This document shows positions 9,177-17,924 of a stretch of 64,000 nt of DNA, one piece after another. Location: positions 5,010,087-5,074,086 of the forward strand of contig NZ_JAPDNR010000001.1 of the NCBI RefSeq assembly GCF_025989125.1. The letters are read 5' to 3'. Each line of letters begins with the position of its first letter. Position 1 is the first letter of the stretch. This DNA is from Chitinophaga nivalis. Lineage in GTDB: Bacteria; Bacteroidota; Bacteroidia; Chitinophagales; Chitinophagaceae. The notes under the pieces were generated by a model. It saw only the letters and a list, made by a program, of their open reading frames with translations, had not been told where the DNA came from and made no database searches. Both the position numbers and the translations under genes were made by a program.

Positions 9177-10541
9177 ATGAAACCCATCAAACTTTTGTTT
9201 GTTCTCACAACGATCATTGTATTTGCATCATGCCGCAAAGAATCATTGGTGACACCCGCCAGCACAGTTAACCAGGCATCAGACAAAAAAGCAACTACAG
9301 AGAGCACAACTACGTTATCAGAATCATTTGAAAGTGGTACCAAAGCTGCCTATGCAGTGGGTAGTGTAACCCTTTCCTCCGGCAGCTGGAGTTTAGACGA
9401 AGCACTGATCGGCAATACCAGTGCAGACGTAAAGAACGGCGCCAAATCTGTAAGAACACGCAACAATGGTCAACTGACCATGAATTTCGACGCTACCGGC
9501 GGTGCGGAAACCATCACGATCCAGCACGCGGTGTATGGCAATGACGGCAGCAGTACCTGGCAGCTCTGGATTTCTACCGACGGCGGTTCCAGCTACACCC
9601 AGGCAGGCAACACCGTTACTTCTTCCACCTCCACTTTGCAGGCGGCTACGTTCACCGTGAATGTAACCGGCAGCTATCGCCTGTCTATCCGCAAGGTAAG
9701 CGGCGGCAGCAACCGTATCAACTTCGATGACATTCAGGTAGTAACCGGCGGTGGCACCAATCCGGGAGGTCCGGGTACCGGTGGTACCACCGGTGATGAC
9801 AGCCACCTGTTGCTGGGTAACCCTACCGGTGCACAGGCCAGCGTTGTGCTGACCCAGAACTATCTGCGTAATGCCACTTATTACATTTCTTCCTACAACA
9901 GCGTAAGAGGTACACCTAACTGGGTAAGCTGGCACATTGCATCCGGCGACCTGGGTTCCGCTCCCCGTCAGGATGACTTCCGTGCAGATGCCGCGTTGCC
10001 TTCCTCCTGGTATCAGGTAGGTAGCTCCAGCTATTCCAGCAGTGGTTTCGACCGTGGACACAACTGTCCTTCTGCTGACCGCACTTCTACCGTAGCAGCC
10101 AACAGCAGTACCTTCCTCATGTCTAACATGATTCCTCAGGCGCCGCAGAACAATCAGCAAACCTGGAACAACATGGAACAGTACATTCGTTCGCTCGTTA
10201 CTGCCGGCAATGAAGTATATGTGATCATGGGTAGCTATGGTACCGGTGGTAATGGTAGTAAAGGTAATGCCAACACGATCGACGGTGGCCGTGTAACCGT
10301 ACCTTCCAACGTATGGAAAGTAGTAGTGGTGATTCCGAATGGTTCCAACGACCTGTCCAGAATCAATGCCGCTACCCGCGTTATTGCGGTAAATACGCCT
10401 AACATCAACACTATCGGCACCGACTGGAAAAGCTACAGAACTTCTGTAGACGCCATTGAGTCTGCCGCAGGTGTAGACCTGTTATCTGCTTTACCCGCCA
10501 ACATCCAGTCAGCGTTGGAATCTAAAGTAGATAATCTGTAG
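9177..10541 (+). CDS. Secreted lipoprotein DNA/RNA non-specific endonuclease (NUC1 family)
   Basis: 454 residues from the ATG at 9177. An earlier in-frame TTG at 9153 would only add a polar extension before the signal peptide. The lipobox is FASC with cysteine 19. Residues about 45-185 form a beta-sandwich-like module (SFESGTK near its start, SYRLSIRKVSGGSNRINFDD at its end) of the kind that accompanies secreted Bacteroidota hydrolases. A Gly/Thr/Pro linker follows at about 190-205. The nuclease domain then carries the beta-beta-alpha-metal signature DRGHNCPSADRT with general-base histidine H295, followed by SNMIPQAPQNNQQTWNNMEQ, whose asparagines bind the metal. It should degrade extracellular DNA and RNA, for nutrient use or competition. 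The gene has its own candidate promoter and appears monocistronic. Confidence 0.9.
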   Translation: MKPIKLLFVLTTIIVFASCRKESLVTPASTVNQASDKKATTESTTTLSESFESGTKAAYAVGSVTLSSGSWSLDEALIGNTSADVKNGAKSVRTRNNGQLTMNFDATGGAETITIQHAVYGNDGSSTWQLWISTDGGSSYTQAGNTVTSSTSTLQAATFTVNVTGSYRLSIRKVSGGSNRINFDDIQVVTGGGTNPGGPGTGGTTGDDSHLLLGNPTGAQASVVLTQNYLRNATYYISSYNSVRGTPNWVSWHIASGDLGSAPRQDDFRADAALPSSWYQVGSSSYSSSGFDRGHNCPSADRTSTVAANSSTFLMSNMIPQAPQNNQQTWNNMEQYIRSLVTAGNEVYVIMGSYGTGGNGSKGNANTIDGGRVTVPSNVWKVVVVIPNGSNDLSRINAATRVIAVNTPNINTIGTDWKSYRTSVDAIESAAGVDLLSALPANIQSALESKVDNL

Positions 10542-10610
10542 GCAAATCGTATCAACATGATTTACAGAGGCTGACCAAAGTGTAGTAATTATTGTGCAGT
10601 CTTTATTATG

Positions 10611-10669
10611 ATATCATCAGAAAGCGTTAAAAATATCTTAGGATCATTTCCGGCGCTTTCTGATGATAT
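10611..10669. repeat. 16-bp perfect inverted repeat with 27-base loop
   Basis: ATATCATCAGAAAGCG at 10611-10626 is exactly complementary to CGCTTTCTGATGATAT at 10654-10669. It starts 70 bases after the endonuclease stop and could be its terminator, although there is no T-run and the loop is large. A processed small RNA hairpin or a remnant of a small palindromic mobile element would look the same. A 62-codon frame across it (10608-10796) is probably not a gene. Confidence 0.7.
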
Positions 10670-10803
10670 ACCTCAAACCTACAGCGATCTCCCACGCACC
10701 CTTCCATTTCCTTTCTCCACTACTATTTTAATTGATTGGCTGTCTGGTATCTCCGCATTTCATGTCATCGGGATAACAGCTATCATTGCAGTATAATCGC
10801 ACA

Positions 10804-10962
10804 GTGCCTTCCTATCTTAGAAATAAATTTACCACCGGGAAAAACGTACTTTCCTTTGCACCTGTTGCTGGTGCTTCTCTGAAAGCGATCAAAGGTGGTA
10901 AATCCGATGTTAAAGCCGACACCTGTACTGTTTGTTTATTCCGGCACATTTCATCCCGTTAG
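10804..10962 (+). pseudogene. Degenerate or GTG-started double-glycine leader peptide (RiPP-like precursor)
   Basis: From a GTG at 10804 the frame gives 52 residues. The part FAPVAGASLKAIKGG followed by KSDVKADTCTVCLFRHISSR aligns well with the leader of the intact peptide gene 140 bases downstream (FKPVSRTALKQIKGG). Both share the pattern F-x-PV....LK-x-IKGG. The position matching that gene's ATG is GGG here (GGG AAA AAC against ATG AAA CAT), and no ATG exists in frame after the preceding TAA. Either translation starts at the GTG and adds an unusual N-terminal tail, or the gene is dead. The core has only two cysteines (CTVC). I lean toward a decayed paralogue. Too short and lacking an ATG, it would be missed by standard gene finders. 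Confidence 0.5.
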
Positions 10963-11104
10963 CTGTAATGAGGTTGTCTATCATTCCGGCAACAGGAACT
11001 GTTTCTTTTACCACGTATAGCGGCAGGTTATTTTCATCCTGTAATAGATAAATACCACCCGCACCTGTATGGCCATATTATGTTCATCTTAAACTCAGAT
11101 ATCC

Positions 11105-11299
11105 ATGAAACATCTTCAATTCAAACCTGTATCCCGGACAGCATTAAAACAAATTAAAGGAGGCGGTAACGCCGCAGCCAGTGAAGCCTGTACGGGCAGC
11201 CTTTGCCGGCCATTTGGTTCCGTGTGCGCACCCGGATGTATCTGTGCGTATACCTTTCCGTTAAGTCCTTTTGGCACCTGCCGCAGTAAGGCATTCTAA
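11105..11299 (+). CDS. Double-glycine leader peptide with six-cysteine, knottin-like core
   Basis: 64 residues. Residues 1-20 (MKHLQFKPVSRTALKQIKGG) are a typical Bacteroidota natural-product leader ending in a GG cleavage site. The 44-residue core has cysteines at 29, 34, 41, 45, 47 and 59, with spacing C-x4-C-x6-C-x3-C-x-C-x11-C. The CAPGCIC segment and the x3/x1 spacing are those of inhibitor cystine knots such as squash trypsin inhibitors. After cleavage and export by a C39-peptidase ABC transporter (none in the window) it could fold as a disulfide-rich mini-protein, or serve as a substrate for cysteine-modifying enzymes. No maturase is adjacent. A strong hairpin terminator follows 7 bases after the stop, which supports a real, separately expressed gene. 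Function unknown. Confidence 0.72.
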   Translation: MKHLQFKPVSRTALKQIKGGGNAAASEACTGSLCRPFGSVCAPGCICAYTFPLSPFGTCRSKAF

Positions 11300-11306
11300 A
11301 CTGTGT

Positions 11307-11343
11307 GGCCGCCCCAAAAGAAATCAACCTTTTTGGGGCGGCC
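11307..11343 (+). terminator. Strong GC-rich hairpin after the cysteine-rich peptide gene
   Basis: GGCCGCCCCAAAA at 11307-11319 pairs with TTTTGGGGCGGCC at 11331-11343, a 13-bp perfect stem with an 11-base loop. There is no clean T-run after it, so it may act partly as an RNA-stabilising 3' hairpin. Confidence 0.7.
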
Positions 11344-11540
11344 TCTATTAAAACAACCAGGGTGCAACTATATCGCACACCTGATATACCACCGCAGCCG
11401 GCATTAATAACAGTAATACATCTCACCTGATAAGTCACCGCAGTCATGTTATTACCACTTTATCTTCCAGTCTGTCTTTCTTTACTATCAGCGCGCATGG
11501 CAACCTCCTAAGCGTCTTTCCAACTTTGCTGTTCCCCATC

Positions 11541-11560
11541 ATTTTCCCGATTAGGAAAAT
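11541..11560. promoter_or_regulatory. Inverted repeat upstream of the siderophore operon, candidate operator
   Basis: ATTTTCC-N6-GGAAAAT is a 7-base perfect inverted repeat about 73 bases before the start of the siderophore acyltransferase gene. The position suits an iron-responsive or AraC-type regulator, but it does not match a Fur box I can recognise. Confidence 0.35.
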
Positions 11561-11632
11561 CAAATTCCTTATTCGATCATCCCACTGCAGACAATACAGA
11601 TAGTTTTACAGTACAATAACCCGAACCCAAAG

Positions 11633-12265
11633 ATGCCACATGATTTTTTAACCCACAGTCATGTACTTCCATCCTTACTTAACCCGGAAGCACATGCATT
11701 TTTCAAAAAGGAAATTCCTGCACTGGGCACTTTCGTGATGCAACCGCTGCAATGCCCGGCAGATATTCCCGTGATTCACCACTGGCTAAACCAGGACTAT
11801 GCCGCCTTCTGGCAGTTACAACAAACATCAGCGGAAACCATCAATAATATTTACACAGAGATGATCGGGTCATCCCATACCCATCCTTATCTCGGCCGGC
11901 TGCATGATCAACCTGCTTTTCTGGTAGAATTTTATGATGCCAGCAAAGACCGTATCGGTGAGTACTACGATGTACAACCCGGTGACTTTGGTTTCCATAT
12001 TCTGATGAGTCCTCCGGTACAGCCTATTAAAAATTTCACCTGGCATGTATTCACCATGATTATAGAAGTGCTGTTCAGCTACCCGACAGTGAAACGGTTG
12101 ATTGTGGAACCGGATACCCGCAACGAAAAAATCCATGTCCTGAATAAACGGGCCGGATTTGTCTATCAACATGAAATAAAATTACCTGAGAAAACCGCCC
12201 ATCTGGCTTTTCTGACACGTGAAGCATATCAGCACGCATTAGCCGCCGCTTCGTTTGTCAGTTAA
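11633..12265 (+). CDS. Siderophore biosynthesis N-acyltransferase (IucB/AlcB-like GNAT)
   Basis: 210 residues. It belongs to the GNAT branch that acylates N-hydroxylated diamines in hydroxamate siderophore assembly (IucB, RhbD, AlcB, DesC). Typical features are PLQCPADIPVIHHWLNQDYAAFWQ near the N-terminus, PAFLVEFYDASKD, DFGFHILMSPP and a C-terminal VKRLIVEPDTRNEKIHVLNKRAGF, which is the family's coenzyme A-binding EPD..N segment. It should transfer an acetyl or succinyl group to the hydroxylamine made by the monooxygenase encoded at 16487-17839. It is the first gene of the operon, 112 bases ahead of the synthetase. Confidence 0.87.
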   Translation: MPHDFLTHSHVLPSLLNPEAHAFFKKEIPALGTFVMQPLQCPADIPVIHHWLNQDYAAFWQLQQTSAETINNIYTEMIGSSHTHPYLGRLHDQPAFLVEFYDASKDRIGEYYDVQPGDFGFHILMSPPVQPIKNFTWHVFTMIIEVLFSYPTVKRLIVEPDTRNEKIHVLNKRAGFVYQHEIKLPEKTAHLAFLTREAYQHALAAASFVS

Positions 12266-12377
12266 CCCTGTTTACCTCCTCATACCTGCTTATTCTCCGG
12301 CCTTTACCTAAAGGGCGGCAGCTGTTTTTTTGCCTTATTACACACACTTATATTATACATTTAACACTTAGTTATCC

Positions 12378-14216
12378 ATGAACAATTCCGTTACCATTAC
12401 GCCCGAACAGGCCATCGCCCATCTACAGCCCGAAGTATGGCTTAAAGTCAATACTTTGCACATACGCAAAGCGCTCACGGAACTTTCACATGAACTGTTG
12501 CTCACCCCGCTGCGACAATACACCAAAGACGGATGGGGACATTATGAGCTACCTGCCGACAAACCCGGCGTAGTGTATCGTTTCCGCGCACAGATACTCC
12601 AGCTGGATCACTGGTATATCGACACCACCTCTATCGAAAAACTGATAGACCAGGTACCTGCTCCTTTGGACTCCTTACAATTCATTGCGGAATTCACCCA
12701 AACACTGGGTATCGATGAAGACACCCTGCCCAAATACATGGAAGAGATCTGCAGTGTTTTATACGGCAGCGCCTACATGCATACCAAACCAGGATTTACT
12801 TCCGAAGAACTGGTACATGCAGATTACCAACAGGTAGAACATGCCATGATGGAAGGACATCCTGCCTTTATTGCCAACAACGGCCGTATTGGTTTTGATG
12901 CCACGGATTACCGCGCCTATGCACCGGAAGCAGATGCGCCGGTACACCTGCTGTGGATTGCCGGTCATCAAAGCAGGGCTGCCTACACCGGTATCACCGC
13001 CCTCCCTTACCAGCAATTGCTGCAACAGGAATTGGGCGATGCCGTGCTGGCTTCCTTCAATCAAAAAATCACCGATCTCGGTCTGAACCCTGCAGACTAT
13101 GTATATCTTCCCGTACATCCGTGGCAGTGGTACAATAAACTGGTACATATCTTCGGCGCGGATATCGCCAATCGCCAGCTGATTTTCCTGGGTACTTCCG
13201 AAGATGCCTATCTGGCCCAGCAATCTATTCGTACGTTTTTCAACATCAGTCATCCGGAGAAGTTTTATGTAAAAACCGCACTCTCTATTCTGAACATGGG
13301 ATTCATGCGAGGCCTGTCTCCTTACTACATGCGTACTACGCCCGCCATTACCGAATGGATTTCACAGGAGCTGGGAGAAGACGCCTACCTGCAGGAAAAA
13401 GGGTTCTCCTTACTGGCAGAAGTAGCCACCGTAGGTTATCGTCATCTCTATTATGAAATGGCGCAGCAGAAAGATAGTCCCTACAAAAAAATGCTGGCTG
13501 CACTCTGGCGCGAAAGCCCGGTAGCACGGCTGCAGCCCGGACAACAGCTGATGACCATGGCCTCCCTGCTGCACATCGACCGGGAAGGAAAAGCCTTGTT
13601 ACCTGCGCTGATAAAGGCCAGCGGGACGGATGCCACTACCTGGCTAAGGTCTTACATCGATGCTTACCTGAGCCCCATCCTCCATTGTTTTTACTACCAC
13701 GACATCGTATTTATGCCGCATGGTGAAAACCTGATCCTCATCCTGGAAAACAGTACGCCGGTAAAGGCGATCATGAAAGACATCACAGAAGAAATAGGTG
13801 TCTTATCCAAAGAAAAAGTATTACCGGCAGTGATGGAACGTTTATCTGTAGTAGTACCGGACGAATACAAACTCATCTACATCTTCACAGATATATTCGA
13901 TGATTTCTTCCGCTATGTAGCACATATCCTCGTTGAACATGCCGGTTATCCGGAAGACAATTTCTGGGAGCTGGTAGCCGCTTGTATACTGGCTTATCAG
14001 GAACGTTATCCGGAGCTGGCAGAAAAATTTGAACGGCATGATTTGTTTGCGCCGGAGTTTCATCGTTGCTGCCTGAACAGGTTGCAGCTGCGTCACCACC
14101 AGCAGATGATCAACTTGTCTGATCCGATTGGCAACCTGCAGTTTGCCGGTATGTTGAAAAATCCGATTGCTGTTTATAAAACAAAATTAGCCGGCGCAGT
14201 GCCGTTGGAAGCCTGA
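12378..14216 (+). CDS. IucA/IucC-family NRPS-independent siderophore synthetase
   Basis: 612 residues, a normal length for one NIS synthetase. It activates a carboxylate as an acyl-adenylate and forms amide bonds with the N-acyl-N-hydroxy diamine. The family marks are GHPAFIANNGRIGFDATDY (substrate and nucleotide loop), YLPVHPWQWYNK, KTALSILNMGFMRGLSPYYM, MPHGENLILILENSTP, and a C-terminal FhuF-like region with FHRCCLNRLQLRHHQQ. It is the only NIS synthetase in the operon. With a decarboxylase, hydroxylase and acyltransferase beside it, the set matches DesABCD or AlcABC-type pathways, which dimerise or trimerise hydroxamate units into macrocycles (bisucaberin, desferrioxamine, alcaligin). A citrate-based product (aerobactin, rhizobactin 1021) normally needs two synthetases, so I consider it less likely. 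Confidence 0.93.
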   Translation: MNNSVTITPEQAIAHLQPEVWLKVNTLHIRKALTELSHELLLTPLRQYTKDGWGHYELPADKPGVVYRFRAQILQLDHWYIDTTSIEKLIDQVPAPLDSLQFIAEFTQTLGIDEDTLPKYMEEICSVLYGSAYMHTKPGFTSEELVHADYQQVEHAMMEGHPAFIANNGRIGFDATDYRAYAPEADAPVHLLWIAGHQSRAAYTGITALPYQQLLQQELGDAVLASFNQKITDLGLNPADYVYLPVHPWQWYNKLVHIFGADIANRQLIFLGTSEDAYLAQQSIRTFFNISHPEKFYVKTALSILNMGFMRGLSPYYMRTTPAITEWISQELGEDAYLQEKGFSLLAEVATVGYRHLYYEMAQQKDSPYKKMLAALWRESPVARLQPGQQLMTMASLLHIDREGKALLPALIKASGTDATTWLRSYIDAYLSPILHCFYYHDIVFMPHGENLILILENSTPVKAIMKDITEEIGVLSKEKVLPAVMERLSVVVPDEYKLIYIFTDIFDDFFRYVAHILVEHAGYPEDNFWELVAACILAYQERYPELAEKFERHDLFAPEFHRCCLNRLQLRHHQQMINLSDPIGNLQFAGMLKNPIAVYKTKLAGAVPLEA

Positions 14217-14260
14217 TAGCTTCCCGGCCTTTCATTCAGCCACTCAGAAAAAATACCCGC

Positions 14261-14881
14261 ATGGACAAATTTGATCTTACTACGGATCATACCGGGATTG
14301 GTATGTCCGGAGCAGCCATCACCCGTATCATCCGGCAACGCAGAACAACGTTTGCTGATAGTTTTATAAAGCAAGAGATCCCCCGGGAACTGCTGGAAGA
14401 AATTCTGACCAATGGTACCTGGGCGCCCACCCATAAAATGACAGAACCCTGGCGCTTTGTGGTATTACAAGGCCAGCAACTTCCTTTATTCGGGCAGTAC
14501 ATGGCCGATTATTATAAAACAACGCTGCCACCGGAAAAATTTCCACCGGCGCAATATCAGCAAACCTTGCACTATCCGGATAATGCGGCCTGCATGATTG
14601 CGATCCTACTCCATCGCAGCCGTACCGTTCAAATACCTGAATGGGAAGAACTATCCGCCGTAGCCGCAGCCGTGCAGAACATGTGGCTGACCTGTACCGC
14701 CCACCAGCTGGGCGCTTACTGGGATAGCTGCGCTGCCTGCATCACCTATGGCAACCAGTTAAAAACGGCAGAACAGGAACAATGTCTGGGTTTTCTGTAT
14801 ATCGGTTATTATGACCAGCAGCAACTCCCACCCCAAAAACGAAGAGCCCCGATTGAAAAAAAAGTAACCTGGCTCGATTAA
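14261..14881 (+). CDS. Nitroreductase-family flavoprotein inside the siderophore operon
   Basis: 206 residues from the ATG at 14261; an alternative ATG at 14303 would give a more usual N-terminus for the fold. The family marks are IIRQRRTTFADSF (FMN-phosphate arginines), LLEEILTNGTWAPTHKMTEPWRFVVL, and a helix with AVAAAVQNMWLTCTAHQLGAYWDS, matching the compact YdjA/TM1586-type nitroreductases. It lies 44 bases after the synthetase and 53 before the decarboxylase, so it is cotranscribed. Such an enzyme is not part of the standard hydroxamate pathways. It could reduce the ferric siderophore or a biosynthetic intermediate, or act as an oxidative-stress reductase. The specific role is unknown. 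Confidence 0.85.
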   Translation: MDKFDLTTDHTGIGMSGAAITRIIRQRRTTFADSFIKQEIPRELLEEILTNGTWAPTHKMTEPWRFVVLQGQQLPLFGQYMADYYKTTLPPEKFPPAQYQQTLHYPDNAACMIAILLHRSRTVQIPEWEELSAVAAAVQNMWLTCTAHQLGAYWDSCAACITYGNQLKTAEQEQCLGFLYIGYYDQQQLPPQKRRAPIEKKVTWLD

Positions 14882-14934
14882 ACCAGGTTACCACCAACAG
14901 ATACATTACATCATATCACACTAATAGCCTGCTT

Positions 14935-16461
14935 ATGCAACTCCATATATCACAGCCAACGCCCGTTACGGCGCCCTACAAGGATATCTTCCGGGAAGAA
15001 ACTACCGGAGAATACTTATCCGCCATTCAACTGGCCAGCGAATCTGTTGCCCGTTTTCTGGGCAATAATAAAAAACCGTTCAGTGGCGTCACGCCTGCTG
15101 ACCTGAAGCCCTTTTTCAGTACTGTAGATCTCAACACGCCGCTGGCCGATTACCAAAGCCTGTTGCAGGAAGTAGAAACCATCTATTCAGATCATGCCAT
15201 TGCTTTTCACTTACCCCAATATATTGCGCATCTCAACTGTCCGGTAGTGATTCCGGCCATCGCAGCGGAAGTACTGATCTCTGCGATCAACTCTTCCCTG
15301 GATACCTGGGACCAGAGTGCCGGCGGTACCCTGATAGAACAAAAGCTGATTGAATGGACCTGCCGGGAGATTGGCTTCGGCCCTGATGCCGACGGGATAT
15401 TTACCAGCGGTGGTACACAAAGCAACCTGATGGCTTTATTACTGGCCAGGGATCATTATGCGGTACATCATCTCCACCACAATATCAAAAAAGACGGACT
15501 ACCGGCGGAGGCTACACGCTTCCGGATATTCACTTCTGAAATCAGTCATTTCAGCATCCAGAAAAATGCGTCGTTGCTGGGACTTGGCGAACAGGCCGTG
15601 GTGAAAGTACGATCGGATCAGTTCCGGATGGACATGCATGCACTCGAAGATGCCATCCGGCTGGAGCTGCAGAAAGGCAATATTCCGATTGCCATTGTGG
15701 CCACTGCCGGTAATACAGACTTCGGTAATATTGATTCCCTGGAAACAGCAGGCAGACTGGCCGCTCAATACAAGCTATGGTTTCATGTAGATGCCGCTTA
15801 TGGCTGCGGCTTACTGTTATCGAATCAGTACCGTCATTTACTCAATGGCATAGAGCTGGCGGATTCAGTCACAACAGATTACCATAAATCCTTTTTCCAG
15901 CCGGTAAGCAGCAGTAGTTTCCTGGTGAAAAACAAAGCCACCCTGGGCCTGTTGAAATACCATGCAGATTACCTGAACCCCAAGGAACAGGAAGAAGACG
16001 GTTTGCCTAATCAGGTGAGTAAGTCGCTGCAAACCACCCGGCGCTTCGACGCGCTGAAACTATGGTTTACCATGCGGCTCATGGGCAAACAACAATTAGG
16101 AGAATACTTTGACACCCTGATCAACACCACCGCTGCAGTAGCTACTATCCTGGAGGAAGATCCTGATTTCGAACTGCTGAATTATTCCGATATCAGTGCA
16201 TTGGTATTCCGGTACAATCCGGAGAGCAATTTCCAAACCAGCGCCTGTTCTATGAACCAGCATATCCGCAAAGCAATGCTGGAACAAGGAGAAGCGCTCG
16301 TAGCAGGTACCAAGGTGCAAGGCGCTTATTATCTGAAATTCACCATTCTGAATCCGCTGACCACCACCGACCATGTGCTGGGTGTGATGGACATCATCCG
16401 GCAGCATGGCGAAGCCTGGCTGCAGACGCAGCCGGTAGTATTGGAAAACGCCTGCGATTAA
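14935..16461 (+). CDS. PLP-dependent amino acid decarboxylase of siderophore pathway (group II)
   Basis: 508 residues. It should remove CO2 from lysine, ornithine or 2,4-diaminobutyrate to give the diamine used in the siderophore (DesA/RhbB-type role). Marks of the group II decarboxylase fold: FTSGGTQSNLMALLLARD (phosphate binding), EISHFSIQKNASLLGLG with the stacking histidine, VATAGNTDFGNIDSL, WFHVDAAYG with the PLP-N1 aspartate, and DYHKSFFQP with the Schiff-base lysine K318. The substrate cannot be read from motifs with certainty, but lysine to cadaverine or ornithine to putrescine fits a single-synthetase pathway. It ends 25 bases before the hydroxylase gene. Confidence 0.9.
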   Translation: MQLHISQPTPVTAPYKDIFREETTGEYLSAIQLASESVARFLGNNKKPFSGVTPADLKPFFSTVDLNTPLADYQSLLQEVETIYSDHAIAFHLPQYIAHLNCPVVIPAIAAEVLISAINSSLDTWDQSAGGTLIEQKLIEWTCREIGFGPDADGIFTSGGTQSNLMALLLARDHYAVHHLHHNIKKDGLPAEATRFRIFTSEISHFSIQKNASLLGLGEQAVVKVRSDQFRMDMHALEDAIRLELQKGNIPIAIVATAGNTDFGNIDSLETAGRLAAQYKLWFHVDAAYGCGLLLSNQYRHLLNGIELADSVTTDYHKSFFQPVSSSSFLVKNKATLGLLKYHADYLNPKEQEEDGLPNQVSKSLQTTRRFDALKLWFTMRLMGKQQLGEYFDTLINTTAAVATILEEDPDFELLNYSDISALVFRYNPESNFQTSACSMNQHIRKAMLEQGEALVAGTKVQGAYYLKFTILNPLTTTDHVLGVMDIIRQHGEAWLQTQPVVLENACD

Positions 16462-16486
16462 TCATTCACGTTATTATTACTTACAA

Positions 16487-17839
16487 ATGAAAACACCCAA
16501 CGTATATCACGTCATCGGTATTGGTATCGGTCCTTTTAATCTGGGTCTGGCAGCACTGCTGGAGCCGGTGAAAGAGCTATCCGCCCTGTTCTTTGATCAG
16601 GCGCCGCAGTTTAACTGGCACCCTGGCTTAATGTTCAGCAATGCCACCCTGCAGGTACCTTTCATGGCAGATCTGGTAACCATGGCCGATCCTACCAGTC
16701 CTTACAGCTTTCTGCAATTTCTGAAAGCGACGGGCAGAATCTATAAATTTTATATCCGGGAAGATTTTTTTATCCTGAGAAAAGAATACAATGTATACTG
16801 CCAGTGGGTGGCCGCACAACTGGCCAGCTGCCGCTTTTCGCATCAGGTAACAGCTATCGCCTATGAAGCGGATACCCAATTGTATGCCGTTACGGTTACC
16901 AACCTGCGCTCCCAGGAAACAGCTGTGTATCATGCAGCGAAGCTGGTGCTGGGTACGGGCACACAACCACACCTGCCACCATTTGCCCAGAAAGGTGCAT
17001 TCCCGCAGGTGATTCATGGCGGCGATTATCTGCATCATAAGTCCACTATCCTGCAACAATCTTCCGTGACCGTGATCGGTTCCGGACAAAGTGCGGCTGA
17101 AATTTTCAGCGACCTGCTACCTTATGCAGAAGATCAGCTGTCGCTCAACTGGTATACCCGCCCCGATCGTTTTTTCCCGATGGAATATTCCAAACTAACA
17201 CTGGAACTGACCTCACCGGAATACGTAGATTACTTCTACAATATGCCGGCAGAAAAAAGGAGGGCCACTTTAGCCAAACAAAACCCGCTCTTTAAAGGCA
17301 TCAACTATGACCTGATCAACAGTATTTTCGATACGCTGTATGAAATGAGTGTAGGCAACAAACCGTTGCAGGTGCAGTTACGGCCGGGTATACAGCTGGA
17401 TCATATCAGCCGTGCCGGAGAAGATGCCGTGACCTTACATCTGACACATGTAGGGCAACAGCACGCCTTTACTGCCGATACCGGTTTTGTGATACTGGCT
17501 ACCGGTTACAAATACAAGGAACCCGCTTTCCTCGGAGGTATTCAGGAACGCATTGCGCGGGATGAAAACGGGCAATATGATGTGAAGCGGAATTATACCA
17601 TTGACAACAATGGTACCGACATATTTGTGCAGAATGCCGAGCTGCATACCCATGGATTTGTAACACCGGATCTGGGTATGGGTGCTTACAGGAATACCTG
17701 TATCATCAATGCGATTGCAGCAAGAGAGGTTTATCATGCAGAACAACAGATCGCTTTTCAGCAGTTTGAAGCGGACCTGGATGCGCCCTTGCAAAGTACT
17801 GCCGGCGCTGTACCAGTAGCTGCTGCCAGCTTATACTAA
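16487..17839 (+). CDS. L-lysine/L-ornithine/diamine N-monooxygenase (IucD/DesB-like)
   Basis: 450 residues. This FAD- and NADPH-dependent enzyme hydroxylates the terminal amine of the diamine. Visible features: the FAD loop VIGIGIGPFNLGLAALLEP close to the N-terminus, FNWHPGLMFSNATLQVPFMADLVTM (substrate region of the family), the NADPH loop VTVIGSGQSAAEIFSDLL near residue 190, and the C-terminal ATGYKYKEPAFL. The final segment NAELHTHGFVTPDLGMGAYRN is also characteristic. It is the last gene of the siderophore operon and is followed by a hairpin terminator. Acting after the decarboxylase, it would make N-hydroxycadaverine or N-hydroxyputrescine for the acyltransferase. Confidence 0.93.
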   Translation: MKTPNVYHVIGIGIGPFNLGLAALLEPVKELSALFFDQAPQFNWHPGLMFSNATLQVPFMADLVTMADPTSPYSFLQFLKATGRIYKFYIREDFFILRKEYNVYCQWVAAQLASCRFSHQVTAIAYEADTQLYAVTVTNLRSQETAVYHAAKLVLGTGTQPHLPPFAQKGAFPQVIHGGDYLHHKSTILQQSSVTVIGSGQSAAEIFSDLLPYAEDQLSLNWYTRPDRFFPMEYSKLTLELTSPEYVDYFYNMPAEKRRATLAKQNPLFKGINYDLINSIFDTLYEMSVGNKPLQVQLRPGIQLDHISRAGEDAVTLHLTHVGQQHAFTADTGFVILATGYKYKEPAFLGGIQERIARDENGQYDVKRNYTIDNNGTDIFVQNAELHTHGFVTPDLGMGAYRNTCIINAIAAREVYHAEQQIAFQQFEADLDAPLQSTAGAVPVAAASLY

Positions 17840-17855
17840 CCACTAACCTAACAGA

Positions 17856-17885
17856 CTGCCGGTCACCTGTATGGTGTACCGGCAG
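17856..17885. terminator. Hairpin terminator between convergent siderophore operons
   Basis: CTGCCGGT followed by CACC pairs with GGTG followed by ACCGGCAG, with one unpaired base. It lies between the stop of the hydroxylase gene and the stop of the convergent siderophore-interacting protein gene, so it may serve both. Confidence 0.6.
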
Positions 17886-17924
17886 CTCCTGTTTTCGTAT
17901 AATCGACCCCGTTATTATCTATAT

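Noticed and set aside
10608..10796. 62-codon plus-strand frame after the endonuclease gene
   Set aside because: It runs through both arms of the 16-bp inverted repeat, so its sequence is dictated by the hairpin; no recognisable leader or fold.
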